Source of the DNA: Sphingomonas sp. SRS2
GTDB taxonomy: Bacteria; Pseudomonadota; Alphaproteobacteria; Sphingomonadales; Sphingomonadaceae
DNA length: 64,000 bases
Direction of reading: 5' to 3'
Assembly: GCF_000971055.1 (NCBI RefSeq)
Contig: NZ_LARW01000086.1
Span: forward strand, 1-64,000
In this document: one piece after another, positions 1-11,039 of the stretch
Numbering within the stretch: position 1 is the first letter of the stretch
How the letters are laid out: each line of letters opens with the position of its first letter
Position numbers and translations under genes: made by a program
Notes under the pieces: model-generated
What the model was told of the DNA's origin: nothing
The model's database searches: none
Seen by the model: the letters and a program-made list of their open reading frames with translations, nothing else

Positions 1-18
1 CTGCTATCCACCCCACCC

Positions 19-2811
19 ATGTCAGCCAAACATCTCTATCTCGTCGACGGTTCGGGCTATATTTTCCGGGCCTATCACCGCCTGCCGCCGCTCACCAACC
101 GTCACGGAATCCCGGCCGGCGCGGTCTATGGTTTCACGACGATGCTGTGGAAGCTGATCAACGAGCTTCACCAGGCCGACGGGCCGACCCATCTCGCGGT
201 GATTCTCGACGCCTCGTCGAAGACCTTCCGCAACGATATGTACGACCAGTACAAGGCGCACCGTCCGCCGCCGCCCGAAGACCTCGTCCCGCAATTTCCG
301 ATGATCCGCGATGCGGTGCGCGCCTTCTCGGTGCCGTGCATCGAGGAGATCGGGCTGGAGGCCGACGACATCATCGCCTGCTATTCCGAAGCGGCGCTCG
401 CCGCCGGCTGGCAGGTCACGATCGTTTCGTCGGACAAGGATCTGATGCAGCTGATCCGCCCCGGCCTCGACATGCTCGACACGATGAACAATCGCCGCTT
501 GGGTCGTGAACATGTCGTCGAGAAATTCGGGGTCGAACCGGAGGCGTTGGGCGACGTGCTCGCGCTGATGGGCGACAGCGTCGACAATGTTCCGGGCGTT
601 CCGGGCATCGGCCCCAAGACGGCGAGCGAGCTGATCCGCCAATATGGCGATCTCGAAACCGTGCTGGCGAGCACCGACGAGATCAAGAAGCCCAAGCTCA
701 AGCAGTCGCTGATCGATCACGCGGATAATGCCCGGCTGTCGCGCGAACTGGTTCGCCTGAAATGCGATTCGCCGCTGCCCGAACCGCTCGATGGTCTGGA
801 GATCAAAGGCCTCCCGCCCGAGCCGCTGCGCGCCTTCCTCGAGGATCAGGGCTTCAAGTCGCTGCTCGCCAAGGTCGGCGCGGGCGACGGCCCGGCGACC
901 CTGCCCGGCGGCGGCCCGACGATGCTCGCGCTCGCCCCCGGCCCGCAGGAAAAGCCCGCGCCGGTCGTTCAGCAGGTGCCGTTCAACCACAAGGACTATG
1001 AGACGGTCGTCGACGAGGCGGCCCTCGACCGCTGGATAGCCGAAGGCTTCGCCTGCGGCCGCATCGCGGTCGACACCGAGACCGATTCGGTCGATCCGGT
1101 CCGCGCCCGGCTGGTTGGCGTGAGCCTCGCCACCGCGCCGGGCAAGGCCTGCTATATTCCGCTCGCCCATATTGGCGATGGCCTGCTCTCGGAAACGCCG
1201 GCGCAGCTGCCGATGGCCGTGGCGATGGCCAAGCTCAAGCCGCTGCTCGAAGCGCCCGACATCCTGAAGATCGGGCAGAACATCAAATATGACATGGTCG
1301 TGCTCGCCCGCAACGCCGGCATCGACGTCGCGCCCTATGATGATACGATGCTGCTCTCCTACGATCTCGACGCCGGGCTTGGCGGCCATGGCATGGACGA
1401 GCTGGCGCAGCGTCACCTCGACCATGCCTGTATCGAGTTCAAGACGGTGTGCGGCGCCGGCAAGACGCAGATCAGTTTCGACAAGGTGACGCTCGACGTC
1501 GCCACCGAATATGCCGCCGAGGATGCCGACGTCACGCTGCGGCTGTGGCAGCGGCTCAAGGGCCGACTCGCCACCGAATCCGCGACCCGTGTCTACGAAC
1601 TGATCGACCGCCCGCTCGTGCCCGTGCTTCAACGCATGGAGATGGCCGGGATCAGGGTCGATCGTGAAGAACTGGCGCGGCTGTCGGCCGAGTTCTCCGG
1701 AGAGGCGACGCGGCTCGAACTCGAAATCCATGCCGAGGCGGGCACCCCCTTCACGGTCGGCAGCCCCAAGCAGCTCGGCGACATATTGTTCGACAAGATG
1801 GGGCTGAAAGGCGGGCGCAAGGGCAAGACCGGCGTCTATTCGACCGACGTCAACGAGCTGGAACGCCTCGCGACCGATGGCGTCCCGATCGCCCGGCTGG
1901 TGCTCGACTGGCGTCAGCTGACCAAGCTCAGATCGACCTACACCGACGCCCTGCAGCAGCAGATCAATCCGTCGACAGGCCGGGTCCACACCTGTTTCTC
2001 GATGGCGGTCGCGCAGACCGGGCGTTTGTCCTCGACCGATCCGAACCTTCAGAATATCCCGATCAGGTCCGAGCATGGCCGCCGCATTCGCGACGCCTTC
2101 GTCGCCGAACCCGGCAAGGTCATCCTGTCGGCGGATTATTCGCAGATCGAGCTGCGGCTCGCCGCGCATATGGCCGACGTGCCCGCGCTCAAGGACGCCT
2201 TCGCCAATGGCGAGGACATCCACTCGCTGACGGCGCAGGAAGTATTCGGTGAAGTCACCCGCGATACCCGCGCCCGCGCCAAGACGATCAACTTCTCGAT
2301 CCTCTACGGCATCTCGGCCTGGGGTCTGGCGGGCCGGCTCGAGGTTTCGCGCGAGGAAGCGCAGGGGATGATCGACCGCTATTTCGCGCGCTTCCCCGGC
2401 ATCAACCATTATATCGCGGCGACGCTGGGCCAGGTTCGCGATCAGGGCTTCGTCACCACATTGTTCGGACGCAAGACGCATCTTCCCTGGATCCGCAGCC
2501 AGAAGCAGGGCGAGCGCCAGTCGGCCGAGCGGCAGGCGATCAACGCGCCGATCCAGGGCACGTCGGCCGATATCATCAAGCGCGCGATGATCCGGATGGA
2601 GCCGGCGCTGGCCGCCGCCGGCCTGAGCGATGTCCGCATGCTGCTCCAGGTCCATGACGAACTCGTCTTCGAGCTTCCGCCCGAGCATGTCGATGCCGCG
2701 TCGGCCGTGATCCGCGACGTGATGGCGGGGGCCGCCGAACCCCTCGTCAGCCTGTCGGTGCCGCTGGGCGTCGAAATCGGCACTGGCGCGAGCTGGGGCG
2801 CGGCCCATTGA
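19..2811 (+). CDS. polA: DNA polymerase I
   Basis: The 930-residue protein has all three domains of DNA polymerase I, which fills gaps and removes RNA primers during lagging-strand synthesis and excision repair. The N-terminal 5'-3' nuclease covers about residues 1-290. The 3'-5' proofreading domain (about 330-530) keeps its metal-binding residues D352 and E354 (motif DTET) and the later YAAEDAD motif, so proofreading looks functional. The polymerase domain has motif A (DYSQIELR, D706), the O-helix (RARAKTINFSILYG from about 751) and motif C (QVHDELVFE, H879-D880). Length is normal for the family. Its stop codon overlaps the start of the downstream flippase gene by 4 nt. Confidence 0.98.
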   Translation: MSAKHLYLVDGSGYIFRAYHRLPPLTNRHGIPAGAVYGFTTMLWKLINELHQADGPTHLAVILDASSKTFRNDMYDQYKAHRPPPPEDLVPQFPMIRDAVRAFSVPCIEEIGLEADDIIACYSEAALAAGWQVTIVSSDKDLMQLIRPGLDMLDTMNNRRLGREHVVEKFGVEPEALGDVLALMGDSVDNVPGVPGIGPKTASELIRQYGDLETVLASTDEIKKPKLKQSLIDHADNARLSRELVRLKCDSPLPEPLDGLEIKGLPPEPLRAFLEDQGFKSLLAKVGAGDGPATLPGGGPTMLALAPGPQEKPAPVVQQVPFNHKDYETVVDEAALDRWIAEGFACGRIAVDTETDSVDPVRARLVGVSLATAPGKACYIPLAHIGDGLLSETPAQLPMAVAMAKLKPLLEAPDILKIGQNIKYDMVVLARNAGIDVAPYDDTMLLSYDLDAGLGGHGMDELAQRHLDHACIEFKTVCGAGKTQISFDKVTLDVATEYAAEDADVTLRLWQRLKGRLATESATRVYELIDRPLVPVLQRMEMAGIRVDREELARLSAEFSGEATRLELEIHAEAGTPFTVGSPKQLGDILFDKMGLKGGRKGKTGVYSTDVNELERLATDGVPIARLVLDWRQLTKLRSTYTDALQQQINPSTGRVHTCFSMAVAQTGRLSSTDPNLQNIPIRSEHGRRIRDAFVAEPGKVILSADYSQIELRLAAHMADVPALKDAFANGEDIHSLTAQEVFGEVTRDTRARAKTINFSILYGISAWGLAGRLEVSREEAQGMIDRYFARFPGINHYIAATLGQVRDQGFVTTLFGRKTHLPWIRSQKQGERQSAERQAINAPIQGTSADIIKRAMIRMEPALAAAGLSDVRMLLQVHDELVFELPPEHVDAASAVIRDVMAGAAEPLVSLSVPLGVEIGTGASWGAAH

Positions 2812-4307
2812 GTCTTGCTTCAGATGCCAGGCCGCTTGATCCCAAGGAGCTGAAGGACGGCGAGGATATCCAGGCGCTCGCCAAGGGCGGCCGCACCAAT
2901 TTCCTCGGTTTCCTGCTCCGGCTCGCGGCGCGCATCCCGTTCCTGATCATCGCCGGCCGATGGTATGGCGCCGAAGCGCTCGGGCGTTTCGCCTATGCCG
3001 TGATCATCGTCGAGTTCGTCGCCACACTGGCGACGCTGGGCCTCAAACGCGGGCTTGCCCAGCAATTGTCGTCGACCGACCGGCCGCATGTCCATGTCGT
3101 GTGGGACGCGCTGCTGGTGGCCGCGATCGCATCGGCGGTGGTTGCGACGATCCTTGCCATGGTGCCCCAGCTGATGTTCCCCAACAGCGGCATCAACGGG
3201 CTCGAATGGCTGTTGCCGCTCACCATCTTCGCGCTGGCCTGGTCGGATATCTCGCTCGCCGCGCTCGCCTATCGGCTCGACATCGGCGCGACGGTGCGGG
3301 CGCGCTCGATCATCGAGCCATGGACGATCAGCATCGCCGCCTTCGCGCTTGCCTTCTATTCGCTGCGCGACGGGCTGATCATATCCTATGTGATCTCGAT
3401 GGCGGCGGCGCTTGTCGCGTCGATCTGGCCCTTGCTGAAGAGCTTCGGCTTGCCACGCGGCTGGCGTCCCCGGCCCTCCAGCCTGTTCATGCTGGCGCGG
3501 CACAATGTGCCGCTGGCCGCGGCCGACGCGATCGAATGGGGCTCGCGCCGCCTCGACATCGCCATTCTGGGCCTGTTCTTCTCGCCCGCGATCGTCGGCA
3601 TCTACTATGTCGCGCAACAGGTGGCGTCGCTGCCGCAGAAGCTCAAGACCAGCTTCGATCCGATCCTGGGTCCGGTCATCACCCGCAATCTGGAAATCGG
3701 GAATCGCGCCGCCGTGGCCAAACAGGTCGCGCAAGTCGGCTTCTGGATCATCGCCGCGCAGGCTGCGATCGGTCTGTCGCTGGGCATCACCGGAGAGGGC
3801 GTGATGGGCCTGGTCGGTCCCAACTTCGTTGGCGGCAACGGCGCGCTTGCTTTCCTGCTGGTGGCCGAAGTCGTTGCCGCAACCGCGGTCGTCTCGGAAT
3901 CCGCATTGATCTATGTGGCGCGTCACCTCAACCTGTGGATCTCGCTGGGCATGATCGGCATCCAGATTGCGCTCAGCTTCGCCATCGTCCTCGTCATGCG
4001 CAATCTCGATCTGCCCTTGATATGGCAGGCGGCGGGGCCCGCGATCGCGCTGGCGATGGCATTGGGGATCGCATCGATCCTCAAGGCCAGGCTGCTGTCG
4101 CAGCTGCTCGGCGCGCCGGTATCCAGCTGGCGGTGGCCATTGGTCTGGGCGGCGCTGGCAGCAGGCTCGGTCGGCTATTTCGCGACGCAGCTGCCCGAAT
4201 GGATCGAGCTTTCGCTGGGCATTCCCGCGATCCTGCTGACCTTCGGCGTGGTGATCTGGCGCTTCGGCTTCACCAGCGAAGACCGGATGCTGTTCCGGAA
4301 AGCGTGA
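2808..4307 (+). CDS. MOP-superfamily polysaccharide/lipid-linked oligosaccharide flippase-like membrane protein
   Basis: A 499-residue polytopic membrane protein with roughly 12-14 hydrophobic segments and the early signature TNFLGFLLRLAARIPFLI seen in polysaccharide-biosynthesis (Wzx-like) exporters, which flip lipid-linked glycans across the inner membrane. The start is a TTG overlapping the polA stop by 4 nt. No in-frame ATG lies before the first membrane segment, so translation is probably coupled to polA. The substrate cannot be told, because no glycosyltransferase cluster flanks it. Assignment to the MOP superfamily is secure; the exact role is inferred. Confidence 0.8.
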   Translation: MSLASDARPLDPKELKDGEDIQALAKGGRTNFLGFLLRLAARIPFLIIAGRWYGAEALGRFAYAVIIVEFVATLATLGLKRGLAQQLSSTDRPHVHVVWDALLVAAIASAVVATILAMVPQLMFPNSGINGLEWLLPLTIFALAWSDISLAALAYRLDIGATVRARSIIEPWTISIAAFALAFYSLRDGLIISYVISMAAALVASIWPLLKSFGLPRGWRPRPSSLFMLARHNVPLAAADAIEWGSRRLDIAILGLFFSPAIVGIYYVAQQVASLPQKLKTSFDPILGPVITRNLEIGNRAAVAKQVAQVGFWIIAAQAAIGLSLGITGEGVMGLVGPNFVGGNGALAFLLVAEVVAATAVVSESALIYVARHLNLWISLGMIGIQIALSFAIVLVMRNLDLPLIWQAAGPAIALAMALGIASILKARLLSQLLGAPVSSWRWPLVWAALAAGSVGYFATQLPEWIELSLGIPAILLTFGVVIWRFGFTSEDRMLFRKA

Positions 4308-4310
4308 AAC

Positions 4311-5999
4311 TCAGCTCCCCTGCCCGGGAAGCGGCACGATGACGCCTCGATCGGGAACATCCTCGCTCCACCGCACCGATCCGTAGGGCCGTTCGAGCAT
4401 ACGCCGCACCCGGATCTCTCCGTCGCCCTGATGGAAGGCGATGGCGCGATGCCAGATTTCGAGATCGGCGGCGGTCAGCCGGTCGCGCTGTCGAAGATAA
4501 TCGTGCCAGGTCGGCGTGTGATAGCGCTCGGTCCACAGTTCGGGATCGGCGACGTCGCGTGAGATCGACCAGCCATAGCCACCGGTGCGATGGCGAATCG
4601 ATTCGAGTCCGACGACGGTGGTATAAAAGCTGCGGGCACGATCCACGGGCACGCGATATTCGATGACCACCACGACGGGTCCGCTGCGACCGTTGAGATC
4701 GAGATTTGTCTCCGGTTCCGACAGCGGTCCGTCCCGATCGCGCTGTTGCTCGATGACGGGCATCGGCCACCACAGCCCCGTGGCAATGGACAGGATCATC
4801 ACCGCACCCGACACGACCAGCGCAACGGCGGTGCCGTGGTCCGCCGCGACATGACCCCACGCCCATCCGCCGAGAGTCATGCCGCCGCATACCGCGGTAT
4901 AGCAGGCGGCCAGCGCGCGCGCCGTCACCCAGCGGGGCGACGACAGCTGGATGCTGATATTGAACACCGCGGTCGTGATCATCCAGCCCGCGCCGGCGCC
5001 CATCAACAGAATGCCGGTGATCGCGGCATGTCGGCTCAATCCCGCCCCGATCGCGCCCAGCCCCAGCAACAGCGATCCTAGCTGGACCACGCGTTCGTCC
5101 GACATGCGCTCCTTGATCCGCGCCAGCATCAGCGCACCGATCACCGCGCCGATGCCGAAACAGCCGAGCATGCCACCGTACAGCCGCGCTCCGCCGCCCA
5201 GCAATTCGCGAGCTACGAGCGGCATAAGCGCTGCGCAGGACGTGCCGAGCAGCGTGGTTATCAACGTCCGGATCAGCACCGCACGAACCGGTGGCGAATG
5301 CAGGACATATCGGACGCCCGATATCACCGCCCGGCCCAGCGCCTCCGGTGGCAGCCGCGATGTCTCCGGCGCACGACGCCACATAAACATCACGATGATG
5401 AGCGGGATATAGGCGAGCGCATTGACGGCGAAGGCGGCCAGAACCCCCGCCACCGCAACCAGGAAGCCGCCGATCGCAGGCCCGAAGCTGCGGGCGATAT
5501 TGTAGCTTATGGAATTGAGCGCGATCGCGGCGGGCAACTCACGCACCGGCACTTGCTCGCCGACGGAACTTTGCCACGCGGGACCGAACAGCGCCATGCC
5601 GGTCCCGATCACGAAGCAGAAGAAGAATATCCATACCGGCGTCAGCAGATCCAACGCGGTGATGATGCTAAGTCCCGTGGCGCCAGACAACGCCAGGGTC
5701 AGCGCAACCAGCGCAATCTTGCGCCGATCATAGCTGTCGGCGATGGCTCCGGCGATCAGCGACAGGAACATATAAGGCGCGAAGGTCGCCGACTGGACGA
5801 GGGCGACCATGTCCGCGCGTCCGGTGAGCTGGGTCATCGCCCAGGCGGCACCGACCGCCTGAATGAGCTGCCCGAAGTTGGAAAAGAGGCTTGCCGTCCA
5901 GATGCGACGGAACAGCTGGTGCCGCAACGGGACGAAGGGCCCGATTCGTCCTCCTGCCTCGCTGCCGTCGTCGGCCATGTCAGCCCGCCCCCTGCCCAT
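4311..5999 (-). CDS. MFS exporter with C-terminal ABM-like domain (EntS / MFS_3 type)
   Basis: The 562-residue protein has an N-terminal 12-helix major facilitator (about residues 20-415) and a soluble C-terminal tail of about 150 residues. This layout is typical of the MFS_3 / transmembrane secretion effector family, in which the tail resembles a dimeric alpha-beta barrel (antibiotic monooxygenase fold). The MFS loop 2-3 motif appears as GAIADSYDRRK. Members export siderophores or other small molecules; the substrate here is unknown. Translation may start at the ATG at 5999 or at the in-frame ATG at 5978. The gene is convergent with the flippase gene, with 3 bp between their ends. Confidence 0.8.
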   Translation of the reverse strand: MGRGRADMADDGSEAGGRIGPFVPLRHQLFRRIWTASLFSNFGQLIQAVGAAWAMTQLTGRADMVALVQSATFAPYMFLSLIAGAIADSYDRRKIALVALTLALSGATGLSIITALDLLTPVWIFFFCFVIGTGMALFGPAWQSSVGEQVPVRELPAAIALNSISYNIARSFGPAIGGFLVAVAGVLAAFAVNALAYIPLIIVMFMWRRAPETSRLPPEALGRAVISGVRYVLHSPPVRAVLIRTLITTLLGTSCAALMPLVARELLGGGARLYGGMLGCFGIGAVIGALMLARIKERMSDERVVQLGSLLLGLGAIGAGLSRHAAITGILLMGAGAGWMITTAVFNISIQLSSPRWVTARALAACYTAVCGGMTLGGWAWGHVAADHGTAVALVVSGAVMILSIATGLWWPMPVIEQQRDRDGPLSEPETNLDLNGRSGPVVVVIEYRVPVDRARSFYTTVVGLESIRHRTGGYGWSISRDVADPELWTERYHTPTWHDYLRQRDRLTAADLEIWHRAIAFHQGDGEIRVRRMLERPYGSVRWSEDVPDRGVIVPLPGQGS

Positions 6000-6032
6000 G
6001 CCGGTCCCGGAACAACGGGACTGGCGCTCAGA

Positions 6033-7634
6033 TCAATGCCGGAAGTGACGCATGCCCGTGAAGACCATTGCAAGCCCAGCCTCGTCCGCCGCGGCGATAA
6101 CCTCGGCGTCGCGGATAGAGCCGCCGGGCTGGATCACCGCGGTCGCGCCCGCCTCAACCGCGGCAAGAAGACCATCTGCGAACGGGAAGAAGGCATCCGA
6201 AGCCACCGCAGAGCCGATCGTACGCGGTTCGCCCCAGCCTGCCTTGTCGGCGGCGTCCTTCGCTTTCCACGCCGCGATCCGCGCCGATTCGAGGCGATTC
6301 ATCTGTCCCGCTCCGACCCCTGCGGTCGAACCACCCTTCGCGTAGACGATCGCATTCGATTTGACGTGCTTGGCCACCGTCCACGCGAACAGGCAATCCT
6401 GCAATTCCTGCACGGTCGGCTCGCGTTGGGTGACCACCTTCAAATCGGCCTCGCCGATCCGGCCGTTGTCGCGGGACTGGAACAGCAGGCCGCCGGCGAT
6501 CGTCTTCATCGCCAGGCCGGGCCGCGCCGGATCGGGCAGGTCGCCGGTCAGCAGCAGCCGAAGATTCTTCTTCTTCGCGAACACCGCCCTGGCTTCGTCA
6601 TCGGCATCGGGCGCGGCCACCACCTCGGTGAAGATGCCGCTGATCGCCTCGGCCGTCTTGCCGTCGAGCGGGCGGTTTACCGCGATAATCCCGCCAAAAG
6701 CCGAGACGCTGTCGCAGGCGAGCGCGGCTTCATAGGCCTCGATCAGCGTATCGGCAGTGGCGACGCCGCAGGGATTGGCATGCTTGACGATGACCACCGT
6801 AGGCGGACCATCGCGAAACTCGCTGACCAGTTCGAGCGCGGCGTCGGCATCGTTGTAATTATTGTAGCTCAGTTCCTTGCCCTGGACCTGGGTCGCCTGC
6901 GCAATGCCACGCGCGGCCGGTCCCACCGGAACATAGAGCGCCGCCTGCTGGTGCGGGTTCTCGCCATAGCGGAGCCCCTCCGCCTTTCGTACCGGCACCG
7001 ACAGCGTGTCGGGGAAGAACCGGCCCTGATCGGCGTGGGCAAACCATGAGGATATCATCGCGTCATATGTCGCGGTAGCGGCGAATGCCTTGGCGGCGAA
7101 GCGCTTGCGCTGCTCGAGCGTGGTCGCCCCGCCGGTCGAGATGATCTCCGCATAATCGGCAGGATCGGTGGCGATCGTCACATAGCCGTGATTTTTGGCT
7201 GCCGAGCGGACCATCGATGGGCCGCCGATGTCGATATTCTCGATAATTTCCTCGCGCTCCGCGCCCTTGGCGACGGTCTGCGCGAAGGGATATAGGTTGA
7301 CCACGACCAGATCGATCGCGCCGATACCATGATCGGTCATCGCCCGGGCATGTTCGGGATCGTCGCGGACCGCGAGCAGGCCGCCATGAACCATCGGGTG
7401 CAACGTCTTTACGCGACCGTCCATCATCTCGGGAAAGCCGGTAATGTCCGACACATCCTTGACCGCCAGCCCGGCGTCGCGAAGGGCGTTCGCGGTGCCG
7501 CCGGTCGACACCAGCTCAACGCCCCACCCCGCCAGCGCGACGCCCAGTTCGACCAGGCCGCTTTTGTCGGACACCGACAGCAACGCGCGTTTGATCGCGA
7601 CTTTATCGGGAGCGGGGGTCGTCGGGGTCTTCAT
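6033..7634 (-). CDS. purH: Bifunctional AICAR transformylase / IMP cyclohydrolase
   Basis: Catalyses the last two steps of purine biosynthesis, formylation of AICAR and ring closure to IMP. The N-terminal MGS-like cyclohydrolase domain carries [13 protein letters not shown] and [14 protein letters not shown]. The transformylase part has the catalytic K-H of KHANPCGV (K284) and the late motif [14 protein letters not shown]. The longest frame begins with a TTG; the ATG at 7634 (MKTPTT) follows a GAGGA Shine-Dalgarno and is the better start, giving 533 residues. It lies downstream of eno on the same strand, separated by a hairpin. purS and purQ are about 22 kb away, so the pur genes are scattered. 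Confidence 0.97.
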   Translation of the reverse strand: MKTPTTPAPDKVAIKRALLSVSDKSGLVELGVALAGWGVELVSTGGTANALRDAGLAVKDVSDITGFPEMMDGRVKTLHPMVHGGLLAVRDDPEHARAMTDHGIGAIDLVVVNLYPFAQTVAKGAEREEIIENIDIGGPSMVRSAAKNHGYVTIATDPADYAEIISTGGATTLEQRKRFAAKAFAATATYDAMISSWFAHADQGRFFPDTLSVPVRKAEGLRYGENPHQQAALYVPVGPAARGIAQATQVQGKELSYNNYNDADAALELVSEFRDGPPTVVIVKHANPCGVATADTLIEAYEAALACDSVSAFGGIIAVNRPLDGKTAEAISGIFTEVVAAPDADDEARAVFAKKKNLRLLLTGDLPDPARPGLAMKTIAGGLLFQSRDNGRIGEADLKVVTQREPTVQELQDCLFAWTVAKHVKSNAIVYAKGGSTAGVGAGQMNRLESARIAAWKAKDAADKAGWGEPRTIGSAVASDAFFPFADGLLAAVEAGATAVIQPGGSIRDAEVIAAADEAGLAMVFTGMRHFRH

Positions 7635-7711
7635 TCGTGGCAATCCTCAACCGGAACGGGAGTCGCGGTCCGGTTAAGCGAAGCCGATGTGAATTGCCAG
7701 TCGCGAAACAG

Positions 7712-7736
7712 CCTCCCCGCTTGGCAAGCGGGAAGG
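7712..7736 (-). terminator. Hairpin between eno and purH
   Basis: Arms CCCGCTT (7716-7722) and AAGCGGG (7726-7732) enclose a 3-nt loop, with partial outward extension. The U-tract on the minus strand is weak, so termination of eno is likely but may be partial. Confidence 0.5.
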
Positions 7737-7744
7737 CCACGACA

Positions 7745-9067
<1,323 letters not shown>

Positions 9068-9192
9068 CTATCCGCGCGGCGAAAGATAGGCAAATATGAA
9101 GTCGTTTCGGGGCTGGTAAAGGAACGCTATCCGTCCCACTTGGTTGAGCAGGCACAGTGGGTTATCCGGGCTTCCACATGGAGACGAGCGAC

Positions 9193-9798
9193 ATGGCGAC
9201 CGATAGCAGCAGCGAAAATCCCTTCGAGAGCGCGAAGAAGGCGTTCGGCGACACCGCGTCCAGCTTCACGGAGCAGGCCGGCACACGCGCCCGAGATTAT
9301 GCCACGCAGGGCAAGGACCGCGCGGTCGAGGCGCTCGACAACGTTGCCAGCCTTGTCGGCGACGCCGCCAGCCAGGTCAGCGGAAAGCTGGGTGGGCAAT
9401 ATGGCGGCTATATCCAGCAGGCCGCCGATGCGGTCAGCGGTCTCGCCGGTACCTTGCGTGACAAGGACACCGACGACTTGATCGACGACGCCCGCAACGC
9501 GGTTCGCAGTTCCCCCGCCATCGCGATCGCGGCGGCGGCAGCAGTCGGCTTCCTGGTGGCCCGTGTGGTGAAGTCGGGCCTGACGCCGAAGGCCGGCGGC
9601 GGCGCTTCGTCGCCGGCAGCCAAAGAGCCTGCGGCGCGTAAGCCGGCGGCTGCGAAGGCAGCTGCTCCCACAAGTGCAGCGGCTCCGAAGCCGGCGGCGA
9701 AGCCGGCGCCCCGCAAGCCAACCGCGGAAAAGTCGACCGCGCCGGAGGCCCCCGCCACGCAGAGCCCGGTACCGCCTCCACCCACTTCCGTAGCCTGA
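9193..9798 (+). CDS. Small membrane-anchored, Ala/Pro-rich protein (YqjD/ElaB-like layout)
   Basis: The first about 110 residues are amphipathic helix, followed by one hydrophobic segment (AIAIAAAAAVGFLVARVV) and a low-complexity Ala/Lys/Pro tail. This resembles the YqjD/ElaB/DUF883 class of membrane-associated stress proteins, although no catalytic motif is visible. The frame opens further upstream at a GTG (9157), but the ATG at 9193 sits 9 nt after GGAG and gives 201 residues. It is followed after 3 nt by a holin-superfamily gene and then another one-helix protein, so the three probably form an operon. Function is not known. Confidence 0.7.
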   Translation: MATDSSSENPFESAKKAFGDTASSFTEQAGTRARDYATQGKDRAVEALDNVASLVGDAASQVSGKLGGQYGGYIQQAADAVSGLAGTLRDKDTDDLIDDARNAVRSSPAIAIAAAAAVGFLVARVVKSGLTPKAGGGASSPAAKEPAARKPAAAKAAAPTSAAAPKPAAKPAPRKPTAEKSTAPEAPATQSPVPPPPTSVA

Positions 9799-9801
9799 TC
9801 C

Positions 9802-10533
9802 TTGTATCCGGGCCCGGAACAGGAACGTGAACCGATAGGCGTGCTGTTCGCGCGCCTGATCGAAGACGGGCGCACGCTTGCCAAGGCAGAGCTGGCGCTA
9901 TTCCGCACCGATTTCTATCGCCGCATCGGCCGGGCGCGGACGGGCGCCCTGCTCTGCCTGATCGGCGCGATCATGGGTCAGGCGGCAGCGGTGACGTTCC
10001 TCGTCACTCTGTCCTTCGTGCTCACGCCGTGGATCGGCCGGCTTGGCGGCGCGGCGGTCTCGGTGGTGCTCGGTCTCGGCCTCGCAATCGGGCTGATCAA
10101 GGTCGGCGTCAGCAAGCTCATGATGGTCGTCGAGGATTTCGACGAAGACGATCGCGACGCTGCCAAGGGAATTGCCCCACTCGATGAGTTATTCGACCGG
10201 ATGCGGCAGAAATCGCGCGAGGCCCGCAACCAGCTGGCCGAAACGGTCGACGAGACTCAGGCGCGGCTGCACCCCCAGGCTCTGATCGCCGATCTGGTCG
10301 AAGAAATCGTCGATCATGCCCAGGCGCTTAGCCACCGCGCGATCGATGCGGCGCGGCGGCGTCCGCTCAGGGCGACGGCAGCGGTCGTTACCCTCGTGCT
10401 GATGATCGTCCGACCGCCGCTATATCGTATCGCCTCCGGCCTGTTCGTCCGTGCAACCGGGCGGGGCTCTGCGAGTTTCACGAATAAGAACGCCGGGCGA
10501 CCGGCATCATCTTCAGACGAGGAGGCAAGCTAA
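9802..10533 (+). CDS. Phage holin superfamily III-type membrane protein
   Basis: A 243-residue protein with two central hydrophobic segments (about residues 48-95) after an acidic/basic N-terminal helix (EPIGVLFARLIEDGRTLAKAE). That pattern is typical of the Phage_holin_3_6 family, which is common in alphaproteobacterial chromosomes and is not by itself a sign of a prophage. The start is a TTG 3 nt after the upstream stop. The C-terminal half is helical with another hydrophobic stretch near residue 200. Probably an envelope or stress protein; the function is inferred only from its neighbours. Confidence 0.65.
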   Translation: MYPGPEQEREPIGVLFARLIEDGRTLAKAELALFRTDFYRRIGRARTGALLCLIGAIMGQAAAVTFLVTLSFVLTPWIGRLGGAAVSVVLGLGLAIGLIKVGVSKLMMVVEDFDEDDRDAAKGIAPLDELFDRMRQKSREARNQLAETVDETQARLHPQALIADLVEEIVDHAQALSHRAIDAARRRPLRATAAVVTLVLMIVRPPLYRIASGLFVRATGRGSASFTNKNAGRPASSSDEEAS

Positions 10534-10943
10534 TGACGGCTCCCAAAAAGGCAGCTCCGCGCAAGGCCGCGATCAAACAACGCGTTACGACGGCAGGCGC
10601 ACGCATCCGGTCCGGTAGCCAAGCCGCCAGCCAAAAGGCGGCGGCCGGCGTCGAGGAATTCCCGGTGGCGGCGCTGCTGGGCGGCCTCGCAATCGGCGCA
10701 GTGGTCGGCGCACTTCTGCCTCGCACCCGGCAGGAAGAAGATTTGCTCGGCTCGATCGGCGGAAGCATCAACGAGCGCGCGAAGGACGCTGCCGCCGCGG
10801 CGCGCGATGCCGGACAGGCGAAGCTGGATGAGCTCGGTATCAGCACCGATGCCGCTGGCAAGCAGGTCGGCAAGCTGATCGAATCGATCGCTCAGGTTGC
10901 CGAAAGCGCGGGCAGTGCGGCGGTCGACGCGGTGCGCCCCTGA
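10533..10943 (+). CDS. Small Ala-rich one-helix membrane protein, unknown function
   Basis: The 136-residue protein has a basic N-terminus, one glycine-rich membrane segment (VAALLGGLAIGAVVGALL) and a helical Ala/Asp/Lys tail. The ATG overlaps the upstream stop by 1 nt, so it is very likely co-translated with the holin-like gene. The architecture is similar to the first gene of this trio, which suggests a shared envelope role. No family is firmly recognised. Confidence 0.65.
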   Translation: MTAPKKAAPRKAAIKQRVTTAGARIRSGSQAASQKAAAGVEEFPVAALLGGLAIGAVVGALLPRTRQEEDLLGSIGGSINERAKDAAAAARDAGQAKLDELGISTDAAGKQVGKLIESIAQVAESAGSAAVDAVRP

Positions 10944-11039
10944 TATTTTCGGAACCGTCACGGTTCAATCGGGGTTCATCGCGCCGGTAATAAGACTCAC
11001 TGGAACGGTGCGCCGCTTGGTGCGCCGATGGAGAAGATG

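Noticed and set aside
22-2808. Very long open frame antisense to polA
   Set aside because: A GC-rich codon shadow; no family motifs, while the plus-strand frame is unambiguous DNA polymerase I. Similar antisense frames over rpoD, carB, eno and the ParB-like gene were dropped for the same reason.
9802-10533. Holin-family gene as evidence of a prophage
   Set aside because: No capsid, tail, lysin or phage integrase genes nearby; this family is common in bacterial chromosomes as an envelope protein.
10950-10970. GAACCGT/ACGGTTC hairpin after the one-helix protein gene as a terminator
   Set aside because: No U-tract on the plus strand; the nearby TTTT is on the wrong side.
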